The notes under the pieces: model-generated
The model's input: the letters and a program-made list of their open reading frames with translations, nothing else
Told to the model about the DNA's origin: nothing
Databases searched by the model: none
Translations under genes and position numbers: made by a program
NCBI RefSeq assembly: GCF_016464705.1
Contig: NZ_JAEHOB010000017.1
Location: 63,126-127,125, forward strand
Reading direction: 5' to 3'
Source of the DNA: Qaidamihabitans albus
GTDB lineage: Bacteria; Actinomycetota; Actinomycetes; Mycobacteriales; Pseudonocardiaceae
Length of the DNA: 64,000 nt
Shown: positions 42,874 to 53,993 of the stretch, in pieces
How the letters are laid out: the number at the start of each line of letters is the position of its first letter
Numbering within the stretch: the stretch's first letter is position 1

Positions 42874-43071
42874 AGAGTATCCCGGATGTGCGGGTTCGTG
42901 CGCTTTTCCGCGGAGAATGTGGCCGGATTCACCGAGATCGACACACACCGCACGTAATCAAACACTTTGCGTAGGCGATCCAACTCAGTTTCCTCCCGCC
43001 AGCTGGTCTTGTCCAGCCTGCGGGGTGAATTCCCGTTGTCGCGCGAGATCACGCGCGCCGTCCGGGATCCG
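42874..43071. other. Promoter region of the toxin-antitoxin pair
   Basis: About 200 bp without a gene between the AraC-type gene's 3' end and the antitoxin start. It is comparatively AT-rich around 42940-42990. I see no clear long palindrome that would mark the antitoxin operator. Confidence 0.35.
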
Positions 43072-43752
43072 TCACGCGGTGGCGAAGAAGGCGCTCGCCG
43101 TGGTGCCGGTGAGCTCCCGGCAGTCCCGGGAAAGGTGCGACTGGTCGGCGTAGCCGGCCTCCGCCGCGAGCGCGGCCAGGTTCGCCGCCCGCCCGGCGCG
43201 GTTTCGCGCCCGTTGCAGGCGGGCCACGCGGAGGTAGGTCGCCGGGCCGTAGCCGACGGCGACCGTGAACCGGCGGCGCAGCTGGCGTTCGCCGACGCCG
43301 AGCCCGGCGAGCGCATCCGAGACGCGCGCGGCACCGGCGTCCAGCCTGGCGACCAGCCGTTCGAGCTGCGGGTCGTCGCGTTCGGCCAGGCTGCCGGTCA
43401 CCACCCCGGGCAGCGCCGCCGGGTCGCCCAGCAGCAAATCGGTGGCGATCCGGCCACGACGACCCCACAGGTCGCTCAGTGCGACCCGCCGGTCGGTCAG
43501 CTCATCGGCGGCCACACCGAGTGCGGCGGGTGCGTGTCCGGGGCGGAAGCGGATGCCGTGCACCAGCGTGCCGGCGCGCATCTCGGATCGCCACGGCCGG
43601 GTGTCCGGCCCGGCGACGAACACCTGGTCGCCAGCCACCATCAGGTCGAGGCAGCCGTCCGGCACGATGCGCTTCGCCTCGTCGGTCCGGGCCCACCACA
43701 GACAGCGGACGACGCCGCGCAGCCGGTGCGGCGGGGGCGCTTCGACGTACAT
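43072..43752 (-). CDS. AraC-family transcriptional regulator
   Basis: 226 aa from ATG 43752, chosen because the sequence upstream is non-coding in character. The N-terminal DUF6597-like sensor (YVEAPPPHRLRGVVRCLWWA, then RIVPDGCLDLMVAGDQVFVA) is followed by the AraC double helix-turn-helix (VGERQLRRRFTVAVGYGP, then AALAAEAGYADQSHLSRDCR). It is divergent from the NUDIX gene with 70 bp between starts and may control it. Confidence 0.85.
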   Translation of the reverse strand: MYVEAPPPHRLRGVVRCLWWARTDEAKRIVPDGCLDLMVAGDQVFVAGPDTRPWRSEMRAGTLVHGIRFRPGHAPAALGVAADELTDRRVALSDLWGRRGRIATDLLLGDPAALPGVVTGSLAERDDPQLERLVARLDAGAARVSDALAGLGVGERQLRRRFTVAVGYGPATYLRVARLQRARNRAGRAANLAALAAEAGYADQSHLSRDCRELTGTTASAFFATA

Positions 43753-43822
43753 GGGTCCATCCTGCCCGCAGGGTCCGACGGTTCGGTGCGCGCTTCGCCG
43801 GGCGCGGTCTACCGTGTGCGAC

Positions 43823-44215
43823 ATGATCGACAGTCTGGCCTGGGTACATGTCCGTGACCGCCGGCTGCTGTGCGTACGAAGCGAGGGCAAGCGGAAGTTC
43901 TACCTGCCCGGAGGGAAGCGGGAGCCGGGGGAGAGCGACGTCGCGGGCCTGTGCCGCGAGATCCGGGAGGAACTCGGCGTCGAGCTCGATCCGCTGAGCT
44001 TCAGTCTCTTCGGTGTGCTCGAGGAGCAGGCCGACGGCTTCGCCGACGGGCGGCTCGTGCACATGACCGCCTACACCGCCAGCCACCGCGGGACTCCCCG
44101 GCCGCGGGGGGAGGTCGCCGAGCTCGGCTGGCTCTCGTCCGCCGAAGCGGGGCACTGCCCGCCCGCCGGCCGCCGGGTGCTGCGGATGCTCACCGAGGCG
44201 GGCCGGATCGACTGA
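43823..44215 (+). CDS. NUDIX hydrolase
   Basis: 130 aa from ATG 43823. The complete Nudix box runs from GGKREPGESDVAGLCREI into REELGV (G-x5-E-x7-REVxEExG pattern). It hydrolyses a nucleoside diphosphate linked to another group; the short length and LPGGKREPGE start fit MutT-like NTP/dNTP or 8-oxo-dGTP hydrolases. Substrate not determinable. Confidence 0.88.
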   Translation: MIDSLAWVHVRDRRLLCVRSEGKRKFYLPGGKREPGESDVAGLCREIREELGVELDPLSFSLFGVLEEQADGFADGRLVHMTAYTASHRGTPRPRGEVAELGWLSSAEAGHCPPAGRRVLRMLTEAGRID

Positions 44216-44226
44216 CGGCGCGGCAC

Positions 44227-44958
44227 TCAACCCGTCAGGTGCGCGGTGTCGTTGAAGCGGCGCAGGATCCATGCCTGACCGGCGATGACGATCTCGGAGA
44301 TCGAGCCGTTGTCCGCGCCGACGAACGCGAACGGCTGGGAGCCGCTGGCAAGGGCCAGTGCCTGCCCGATGACGCCGCCGTGGGTGAACACGGCCAGGCG
44401 CTGGTCCGGGTGCGCTGCGGCGAGGCGCTCGATCGCGCCCCGCACGCGGGCCTCGAACTCCTCGGCGGCCTCGGCGTTCGGGATGATGTCCCACCGCTGC
44501 TCGGTGCGCAGGCGTTGTGCGACCGGGTGGTTCTCGGCGTAGTGCTTGCGGAGGAGCCCGCCCTCCCAGTCCCCGAGGTGCACCTCGCGCAGGTCGGGTT
44601 CGACGACGGGCTCCAGCCCGAGGCGCTCCGCCAGCGGCGCGGCCGTCTGCACGGTGCGCCGCAGGGTCGTCACGTAGATCGCGTCGATGGCTTCGGTTTC
44701 GGTGGCTTCAGCGGTTTGGGTGATTTGGGCGGTTTTGGTGGTTTCAGTGGCTTTGCCGGCGAGCCGGGCCCCGATCCGGTCCGCCTGCACCCGGCCGTCC
44801 GGTGCCAGCTCGGGATCACCCTGGCCGCCGACGAGCGGGAACAGGCTGCTCGCCCGTGCCGGCGCCGACTCGCCGTGCCGGATCAGCAGGAACCGGGTCG
44901 CGCCGGGAGGCGGCCGGAACCGGGACTGGCGGTACTCGGGTTCGTCGTGGGTCGTCAC
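44227..44958 (-). CDS. Histidine phosphatase (phosphoglycerate-mutase-like) with low-complexity insert
   Basis: 243 aa. The catalytic RHG motif is FLLIRHGESAPA (His about 28), with the second Arg in TTLRRTVQTA, catalytic Glu in DLREVHLGDWEGG, and the C-terminal His in FTHGGVIGQA. A low-complexity segment (KATETTKTAQITQTAEATET) interrupts the domain at about 69-91. It is encoded by a 70-bp degenerate repeat of GGTTTCAGTGGCTTT-like units (44690-44760) and looks like a recent expansion. It may be a broad phosphatase or a CobC-like enzyme. Confidence 0.85.
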   Translation of the reverse strand: MTTHDEPEYRQSRFRPPPGATRFLLIRHGESAPARASSLFPLVGGQGDPELAPDGRVQADRIGARLAGKATETTKTAQITQTAEATETEAIDAIYVTTLRRTVQTAAPLAERLGLEPVVEPDLREVHLGDWEGGLLRKHYAENHPVAQRLRTEQRWDIIPNAEAAEEFEARVRGAIERLAAAHPDQRLAVFTHGGVIGQALALASGSQPFAFVGADNGSISEIVIAGQAWILRRFNDTAHLTG

Positions 44959-45000
44959 GCTTCCGGAGACTAGCCGGGAAGATGCGGCACGATCACTGCC

Positions 45001-45759
45001 GTGACGAACTCCTCGATCGTCGCCGGCCCGATGCTGATCGCCGTGCTGGCCCTGCTCTTGCTGCTCGCCGCGGTGATCGTGTGGCGGGGTGGGCTCGGCT
45101 CGGGCCGTGCCGTGCTCACCGCGGGCCTGCGTGCGGCGGCGCAGCTCGCGGCGGTGTCGCTGGTGATCGCGGCCATCCTGCGCTCCGGTTGGCTGACCGC
45201 GGGTTTCGTGCTGCTCATGTTCGGCGTGGCGGCGGTGACGTCGGCACGGCGGATCGGCGTGCCGCGGGACGTGCCGCCGGTGGCGCTGGCCATCGGGGGC
45301 GGGGTCGCGCCGGTCCTGGCGCTGGTGCTGGCGGCCGGAGTCGTGCCGCTGCGGCCGGTGGCGGTGGTGCCGATCGCCGGGATCGTGATCGGCGGGGCGA
45401 TGACGGCGACGTCACTGGCCGGCCGGCGTGCCGTCGACGAGCTGCGGGAGCGCTTCGGCGAGTACGAGGCGGCGCTCGCGCTCGGCTTCCCGCCGCGGGC
45501 GGCCGCGCTGGAGATCTGCCGTCCGTCGGCGGGGCACGCGCTGATCCCGCCGCTCGACCAGACCCGCACGGTGGGCCTGGTGACGCTGCCCGGCGCCTAC
45601 GTCGGCGTGCTGCTGGGCGGGGCGAGTCCGGTGCAGGCGGGCGTGACCCAGCTGCTGGTGCTGATCGGGCTGCTGGCCGCGGAGGCCGTCGCCGTGCTGA
45701 TCGCCGTCCACCTGGTCGCCGCCCGCCGCCTGCACGCCGACTGGCACACCCCCTCGTGA
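45001..45759 (+). CDS. FetB/UPF0014-like ABC permease
   Basis: 252 aa with about seven membrane segments. Family signatures are VLTAGLRAAAQLAAVSLVI, GGAMTATSLAGRRAVDEL and TVGLVTLPGAYVGVLLGGASP. In E. coli FetB works with the ATPase FetA in iron homeostasis; no FetA gene is adjacent, so this is an orphan permease. Its stop codon lies inside the palindrome of copy D. Confidence 0.85.
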   Translation: MTNSSIVAGPMLIAVLALLLLLAAVIVWRGGLGSGRAVLTAGLRAAAQLAAVSLVIAAILRSGWLTAGFVLLMFGVAAVTSARRIGVPRDVPPVALAIGGGVAPVLALVLAAGVVPLRPVAVVPIAGIVIGGAMTATSLAGRRAVDELRERFGEYEAALALGFPPRAAALEICRPSAGHALIPPLDQTRTVGLVTLPGAYVGVLLGGASPVQAGVTQLLVLIGLLAAEAVAVLIAVHLVAARRLHADWHTPS

Positions 45760-45801
45760 GTGCGCACGCGAGTTCTAACTCGCGTGCGCACTCACGAGGG
45801 G
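45750..45801. repeat. Intergenic palindrome family, copy D (perfect)
   Basis: A perfect 25-bp inverted repeat (arms beginning CCCCTCGTGAGTGCGCACGC) around a central CT. It contains the stop codon of the FetB-like gene and ends 9 bp before the stop of the convergent hydrolase, so it should act as a bidirectional terminator. It is the most complete copy and the likely reference for copies A, B and C. Confidence 0.85.
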
Positions 45802-45809
45802 TGCGGTGC

Positions 45810-46487
45810 TCACCAGCCGCGCTCGCGCCACTCGGCCAGCTTCGGCCGCTCCGCGCCGAGGGTGGAGTCGTCGCCGTGGCCCGGGTAGAACCACGTCTCG
45901 TCCGGCAGTTCCGCGAACACCCGCTGCTCCACGTCGTCGACGAGCGACCGGAACGCCTCGGGCGAGTTGGTCTTGCCGACACCGCCGGGGAACAGCGAGT
46001 CACCGGTGAACAGGTGTGGGTGACCGGCGGGATCGCGGTAGAGCAGCGCGATGGAGCCCGGGGTGTGCCCGCGCAGGTGGATGACCTCCAGCGTGCACTC
46101 CCCGACGGTCACGGTGTCGCCGTGCTCGACGTGGAAGTCCGGCGGTACCGGCAGTGGCTCGGCGTCCTCCGGGTGCGCGGCGGTGTTCGCGCCGTAGGCA
46201 CCGGCGACCGCGCCGAGCGCCTGCCAGTGGTCGGGATGCTGGTGCGTCGTCACGATCGTGCGCAGGGCGGGCCGGTCCGGACCGTGCCCGACGAGGTCCG
46301 AGAGCCGTTCCGGATCGGCCGCCGCGTCGATCAGCAACGCCTCGTTGCTCGCCCGGCAGACCAGCAGGTAGGCGTTGTTGTCCATCGGGCCGACCGACAG
46401 CTTGGTGATCGTCAGCGCGTCGAGGGTGCGCCGCGCGGCGTCCCCTCCCGGCTCGACGTGACCGGTGTACTCCTCAACGACGTTCAC
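45810..46487 (-). CDS. Metallo-beta-lactamase-fold hydrolase (glyoxalase II-like)
   Basis: 225 aa from GTG 46487. Zinc ligands are in TTHQHPDHWQALGAV (HxHxDH), LRGHTPGSIALL, TGDSLFPGGVGK and WFYPGHGDDS. The family hydrolyses thioesters such as S-lactoylglutathione or, in actinobacteria, related thiol conjugates. M. tuberculosis Rv1637c is the counterpart immediately before uvrA, so this gene is part of the conserved order. Confidence 0.88.
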   Translation of the reverse strand: MNVVEEYTGHVEPGGDAARRTLDALTITKLSVGPMDNNAYLLVCRASNEALLIDAAADPERLSDLVGHGPDRPALRTIVTTHQHPDHWQALGAVAGAYGANTAAHPEDAEPLPVPPDFHVEHGDTVTVGECTLEVIHLRGHTPGSIALLYRDPAGHPHLFTGDSLFPGGVGKTNSPEAFRSLVDDVEQRVFAELPDETWFYPGHGDDSTLGAERPKLAEWRERGW

Positions 46488-46593
46488 CCGGCACACCGTA
46501 GTAGGTCGGCCTCCGTTGCCTCCACCCGCGCGAGGGGGCTGGAACGACTGGCTTAATGTCTTAGGCGCCGTGCACCCGACCTCAGGACTCTCC

Positions 46594-47790
46594 GTGGCCA
46601 GTTCACCCACAGGTGCAACGTCGTCCTCCAGGCGAATGAGCTGGGACGTGATCCGCGTCATCGCGATCCTGTTCGTCGTGGCCGGCCACGTGACCAGCCT
46701 CGGGCCGTCGATTCCCGGTATCGACGGCTACCCCTTCGAGGTCAGCATCCCGTTCGGCACCGTGACACTGCTCGTCGTCTCGGGCTACTTCGTCTGCCCG
46801 ACCATCCGCCGCGGAACCGTCACCCGCTGGCTGCGGGGAAGGTTCGCGCGGATCCTGCCGGCCTACCTCGTCGCGCTGCTGTTCACCTACGTGGTCACCC
46901 GGTACTTCGTGGTGGGGTTCAACGGCTGGGAGCACCGGCCAGGGATGTTCGGCCTCCTGTTCGCCGCACCCCTCGCCCCGGCCGAGCCCGACCCGGCCGC
47001 GCTGCCGCCGTGGAACGTGCCGGACGCCCGCGATCTGCTGGCGAACATGTTCCTCGTCCAGGAATGGGCGCCCGACGTGCTGCACCGGGTGGACGGCTCG
47101 TACTGGACGATCCCGGTGCAGATGGCCGCCTTCGTCGGTGCGGCTTTGCTGTGGCGGAGCAGGCTGCGGCACGTCGTGGGCGCTCAGGCGGTGCTGTGGG
47201 GCGTGCTCGCCGTCTCGGCCGTTTCGCCGGTGCTGAGCCTGCTGATCCGCACGCTGCCCGCCGCGAGCGGGCTGTTCTACGCCCACCTGTTCGCGGCAGG
47301 GGCCGCGATCTGGCTGTGGTCCCGGCACCGGCTCGCGAGCAGTCAGCTGATCGCGATGCTGGCCGTCACCGTGGTGCTGCACGCCTTCCGCTCCGGGCCG
47401 CCGAAACTCTGGTCGGTGGTCGGCTTCACGATCATGCTGGGGCTGATCTGCGCGGCTGCACGGGGACCCGACTGGGACAAGCCGGTGCTGAGCACCCTGC
47501 GCCGCCCGATCAGCTGGCTCGCCGGTCTCAGCTTCGGCCTCTACCTGGTGCATCAGCAGCTCGGCTACGTCATCGCCCGGCTGCTGACCCAGGCTGGTGT
47601 CTCCTCCGGCTGGCTGCGGCTGGCGGTCGTCCTCGGCACCGTGCTGGCCGGTGCGTGGCTGCTGACGGTGCTCGTCGAGCGGCCGGCGTACCGTGTGCTG
47701 ACGAGGCCGCGGCCGGGCAGCGGGCACCACGGCAGCCCCGCCGCGACCGTGCCGGGTCCGCCCTCAGTTTTTGTCAGGGGTGCGACCTAG
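46594..47790 (+). CDS. Acyltransferase 3 family membrane protein (OafA-like)
   Basis: 398 aa from GTG 46594 (AGGA just upstream); ATG 46636 is the alternative. About ten membrane segments, with the family features RVIAILFVVAGHV (conserved Arg and His in the first helix), LRGRFARILPAY and a C-terminal SFGLYLVHQQLGYV. Such proteins O-acylate sugars, peptidoglycan, lipids or natural products at the membrane. An unusually exposed N-terminus and no attached SGNH domain. Acceptor unknown. Confidence 0.85.
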   Translation: MASSPTGATSSSRRMSWDVIRVIAILFVVAGHVTSLGPSIPGIDGYPFEVSIPFGTVTLLVVSGYFVCPTIRRGTVTRWLRGRFARILPAYLVALLFTYVVTRYFVVGFNGWEHRPGMFGLLFAAPLAPAEPDPAALPPWNVPDARDLLANMFLVQEWAPDVLHRVDGSYWTIPVQMAAFVGAALLWRSRLRHVVGAQAVLWGVLAVSAVSPVLSLLIRTLPAASGLFYAHLFAAGAAIWLWSRHRLASSQLIAMLAVTVVLHAFRSGPPKLWSVVGFTIMLGLICAAARGPDWDKPVLSTLRRPISWLAGLSFGLYLVHQQLGYVIARLLTQAGVSSGWLRLAVVLGTVLAGAWLLTVLVERPAYRVLTRPRPGSGHHGSPAATVPGPPSVFVRGAT

Positions 47791-47844
47791 CATGGTGGGT
47801 GCCGATGTCATCGGCGCTTCGAAGACCAGTGAAGGGACCCTCGG

Positions 47845-50700
<2,856 letters not shown>

Positions 50701-50754
50701 GCTCGCGGTGGTTCGGGCGTGATCGACAGTGTCCTCCGGCGGCATACTGGCCAC

Positions 50755-51195
50755 GTGCCACTGACGAAGTACCGCTTCCGCACCGCGTGGACGATCGCCG
50801 CGCCCGCGCCCGCCGTGTTCGAGACCCTCGTGGACATCGCCGGCTACCCGGACTGGTGGCCCGACGTCCGCGCGGTGAGCGGGGTGGACGACGAGACGGC
50901 GGAGCTCTCGTGCCGCGCCACGCTCCCGTTCACGCTGACGTTGTGCATGACCCGTGTCGAGCAGGACAAGTCCGAGGGCCGGCTCGGCGTCTCCCTCACC
51001 GGTGACCTCGAAGGCACCCTCGCCGGTCGGCTCAGTGAGCACGTCCACGGCACCAGGGTCGAGATCGCCCAGCGCGTCGTGGCGAACAAGCGGCTGCTGC
51101 GCGCGCTCTCGCCCGTCGCGCATCCGGTGTTCCGCGCCAACCACGCCGCGATGATGCGGCGTGGTCAGCGCGGTCTCCGGTCGTTGCTGACCTGA
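50755..51195 (+). CDS. SRPBCC-family protein
   Basis: 146 aa from GTG 50755. The START-like fold begins KYRFRTAWTIAAPAPAVFET, with DIAGYPDWWPDVRAV as the typical polyketide-cyclase-type signature, and ends with a long helix (FRANHAAMMRRGQRGLRSLL). These proteins bind hydrophobic ligands or act as cyclases; function here unknown. It lies 54 bp after uvrA. Confidence 0.8.
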   Translation: MPLTKYRFRTAWTIAAPAPAVFETLVDIAGYPDWWPDVRAVSGVDDETAELSCRATLPFTLTLCMTRVEQDKSEGRLGVSLTGDLEGTLAGRLSEHVHGTRVEIAQRVVANKRLLRALSPVAHPVFRANHAAMMRRGQRGLRSLLT

Positions 51196-51200
51196 CCGGG

Positions 51201-51611
51201 TCAGGCGGGCACCGGTGCCTTCTCGGGGGCCGGTTCGGCCTTCTCCTCGTGCGCGTCGAGCAGTGTCGACTCGTTGAACGGGTCCTGCCCGGAGAACACC
51301 CGGCTCGCCTGTACCCGGTCGAACTCCCTGGTCCAGTTGCCGATCAGCACGGTGGCGATCGCGTTGCCCGCGAAGTTGGTCAGGGCACGTGCCTCGGACA
51401 TGAACCGGTCGATGCCGAGAATGAAGCCGACGCCGTCGACGAGCTCGGGACGGTGCGACTGCAGGCCGCCCGCGAGCGTCGCGATGCCGGCGCCGCTGAC
51501 GCCCGCGGCGCCCTTCGACGCGATGATCATGAAGATCAGCAGGGAGATCTGCTCACCGACACCGAGCGGGCTGCCCTGCGCCGTCGCGATGAACAGCGTC
51601 GCCATCGTCAG
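51201..51611 (-). pseudogene. Dicarboxylate/cation symporter (DctA-like), C-terminal remnant
   Basis: About 135 codons match the last third of DAACS transporters: LTMATLFIATAQGSPLGVGE, MIIASKGAAGVSGAGIATLA (the conserved substrate-site SKGAAGVSG) and ILGIDRFMSEARALTNFAGN. The similarity begins abruptly near 51611; the N-terminal 300 or so residues, with six transmembrane helices, are missing and no upstream frame supplies them. The stop converges on the SRPBCC gene. A deletion placed the remaining end beside the repeat at 51675. Confidence 0.85.
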
Positions 51612-51674
51612 CCCGGCGGCGCCCGCACTACGGGCAGGTGGGCCGCCCGGAGGTCCGGTACACACCGAAGACCT

Positions 51675-51750
51675 AGCCGTGTCCGCGCCCTGTGCACACG
51701 CACCCGCGTCGTGGGGCGCGGGCACGCGTGCGTGGGGCGCGGACACGGCT
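51675..51750. repeat. 16-bp inverted repeat with nested GC-rich repeats
   Basis: AGCCGTGTCCGCGCCC (51675-51690) and its exact complement (51735-51750) flank a segment in which GTGGGGCGCGG recurs. It lies exactly at the 3' end of the GH20 gene, so it may be that operon's terminator, and next to the dctA breakpoint, so it may alternatively mark a recombination scar. Confidence 0.65.
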
Positions 51751-53151
51751 TCAGCGGGGCCTGCCCTGCACCCCCGGGCGCGTCTGCCAGGGGAGCGGGC
51801 CGTCGAGTGGGCGGTACTCCACCCCGAGGGCGTCCAGCCGCGGCAGGTGGTGCTCCCGCAGGCGGGGCAGGAACTCGGTGTAGTCGCGGCGGCCGGAGCT
51901 CCACGCCACCTCGGCGAACGCCGCCAGCCGCGGAAAGGCCGCGTAGTCGACGCGGCGCACCGAGTCGAGGTGCTCGGTCCAGACCTGCGCCTGCACGCCG
52001 AGCACGTGCGGGCCTGCCTCCGGCTCCCACCCGTGGACGTCGGCGAGCGTCCGGACGAACCCGGCCGGCACCGGCTCGTCCGGGTGCGCGGACTGCCGGT
52101 GGTCGAGGTAGACGTGCCGCTCCGGGCACAGCACCACATCGTGGCCCGCCGCGGCGGCCCGCGCCGCGGCGGCACCGTCCCGCCACGCTCCGATGATCGT
52201 GTCCGACGGCAGCGGGGGGCCGTCGAGCACCTCGTCCCAGCCGAGTGCCCGGCGGCCCCGCGCGTGCAGGTGCTCGGCGATCCGCGCGACGAAGCCACGG
52301 TGCGCGGCCGTCGCACCCGGGACCTCGTCACCGCCGATCCCGATCACCGGCGCCGGGAAGATTTCCAGCAGCTCGTCGAACACCGAACGATAGAAGTCCA
52401 TGGTGGACTCCGAAGGATCCAGCACCTCGGCGCTCACACCCCACGACGTCCACACGTCCACCTCGGCGCCGCCGCCGAGGTCCGGGTAGGCAGCGATCGC
52501 TGCCCGCGAGTGCCCTGGTACGTCGATCTCCGGCACCACCGTGATCCCGCGTGCCGCGGCATAGGCGACGATCTCCCGCAGGTCCGCGCGGGTGTAGAAG
52601 CCGCCGTGCGGCCTGCCGTCACGCTCCGGGCCGTCGTGCCTGCCCACCATCGACTCCCGCCGCCACGCCCCGACGGCGGTGAGCCGCGGGTAGCGCGGGA
52701 TCTCCGGCCGCCAGCCCTGGTCGTCGGTGAGGTGCAGGTGCAGCACGTTCAGTTTGTGCGTCGCGAGCAGGTCGGTGAACCGCAGCACCTCCGCCTTGGT
52801 GCGGAAGTGCCGGGCCACGTCGAGCAGGCAGCCGCGCCAGCGAAACCGAGGGTGGTCGGTGACCACGCCGCAAGGCAGCCGCCACGGTCCACTGTGGATG
52901 TTCGCGGCACGGAACGCGTCCGGTCCCTTCAGCTGGCGCAGGGTCTGCTCCGCGTGGCACGCTCCGGCCGCGTCGGCGGCGGTGATCCGCACGCCGTCCC
53001 GGCCGATCTCCAGCCGGTAGCCCTCGGCGGGCAGCTCAGGGACGAGAACGACCTCCGGCCGGGCCGCGGGATCCAGCAGGCATTCACCGGGGGCGGGCCG
53101 CACCGAGACCGGTCGCGGCAGCAGCGCGCCGAATCCGGGCACCGTGCTCAC
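51751..53151 (-). CDS. GH20 beta-N-acetylhexosaminidase, cytoplasmic
   Basis: 466 aa from GTG 53151, overlapping the permease stop by 4 nt (GTGA). The N-terminal GH20b domain (about 10-95) is followed by the TIM barrel: FRWRGCLLDVARHF, LHLHLTDDQGWRPEI, VVPEIDVPGHSRAAI, and the catalytic Asp275-Glu276 pair in VIGIGGDEVPG, which fits substrate-assisted hydrolysis. There is no signal peptide. Last gene of the sugar ABC operon, so imported N-acetylglucosaminyl oligosaccharides (chitobiose or muropeptide sugars) are probably cleaved inside the cell. Confidence 0.92.
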   Translation of the reverse strand: MSTVPGFGALLPRPVSVRPAPGECLLDPAARPEVVLVPELPAEGYRLEIGRDGVRITAADAAGACHAEQTLRQLKGPDAFRAANIHSGPWRLPCGVVTDHPRFRWRGCLLDVARHFRTKAEVLRFTDLLATHKLNVLHLHLTDDQGWRPEIPRYPRLTAVGAWRRESMVGRHDGPERDGRPHGGFYTRADLREIVAYAAARGITVVPEIDVPGHSRAAIAAYPDLGGGAEVDVWTSWGVSAEVLDPSESTMDFYRSVFDELLEIFPAPVIGIGGDEVPGATAAHRGFVARIAEHLHARGRRALGWDEVLDGPPLPSDTIIGAWRDGAAAARAAAAGHDVVLCPERHVYLDHRQSAHPDEPVPAGFVRTLADVHGWEPEAGPHVLGVQAQVWTEHLDSVRRVDYAAFPRLAAFAEVAWSSGRRDYTEFLPRLREHHLPRLDALGVEYRPLDGPLPWQTRPGVQGRPR

Positions 53152-53993
53152 CCCTTCACCGCACCGGCCAGGCCCGAGACGAGCCTGCGCTGGACGAGCA
53201 CGAAGAACACGAGCACGGGGACGGTCATCAGCGTCGAGCTCGCCATGATCGCACCCCAGTCGTTCTCCTCGGGTTTGAAGAACACCAGGATCGCCTGCGG
53301 CAGCGTCTGGTTCTCCGTCTTCGAGATGATGAACGTCTTCGCGAACAGGAAGTCGTTCCACGCGTGGATGAACGCGAGCACGCTGGTCGCCACCAGCCCC
53401 GGCAGCACCAGTGGGAACAGGATCTGCCACGTGAAGCGCAGCCGGCTCGCGCCGTCGATCCGGGCGGCCTCCTCCAGCTCCACGGGCACGGCCGCGACGA
53501 AGCCGCGCAGCATCCAGATCGCGAACGGCAGGCTGAACGCCAGGTGCACCAGCACGAGCGAGCCGAGCTCGTTCAGCCCGAACGCGGGCGCCACCTCGCC
53601 GACCGACCGCATCAGGAAGAACAGCGGGATCGTGAGCGCCTCGATCGGCACCATCTGTGCCACGAGCAGCATCACCAGCAGCACTACCCGGCCGCGGAAC
53701 CGGAACCGGGTGAGCGCCACCGCGGCAAGGAACGACATGAGCAGCGAAAGGGCGACCACGGCGCAGGCCACGAGCACACTGTTCAGGAAGTACCGGCCGA
53801 ACCCCGACACGGTGAGCACGCGTTCGAAGCTCTCCAGCGTGGGGGAGAAGGTCCACGGCCGCGGTTGCGCGGACTGGATCTCGCCCGCGGGCTTGAGCGC
53901 TGAAAGAACCATCCAGTACAGCGGGAACGCCACGACGCCCGCGACGACCACGGTGCCGATCTCGGCGAGCAGCCTGCCTCTCCGGCGGGTCAT
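53148..53993 (-). CDS. Sugar ABC transporter permease (MalG/DasC-type)
   Basis: 281 aa from ATG 53993, overlapping the preceding permease stop (ATGA). Six membrane segments and the EAA loop ELEEAARIDGASRLRFTWQI that contacts the ATPase. The C-terminal end (LVSGLAGAVKG) is typical of the family. Pairs with the following permease. No ATPase gene is in this operon; actinomycete Das systems borrow the shared ATPase MsiK. Confidence 0.9.
   Translation of the reverse strand: MTRRRGRLLAEIGTVVVAGVVAFPLYWMVLSALKPAGEIQSAQPRPWTFSPTLESFERVLTVSGFGRYFLNSVLVACAVVALSLLMSFLAAVALTRFRFRGRVVLLVMLLVAQMVPIEALTIPLFFLMRSVGEVAPAFGLNELGSLVLVHLAFSLPFAIWMLRGFVAAVPVELEEAARIDGASRLRFTWQILFPLVLPGLVATSVLAFIHAWNDFLFAKTFIISKTENQTLPQAILVFFKPEENDWGAIMASSTLMTVPVLVFFVLVQRRLVSGLAGAVKG

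Noticed and set aside
45001-45759. Complete FetAB iron exporter
   Set aside because: No ATPase gene adjoins the permease.
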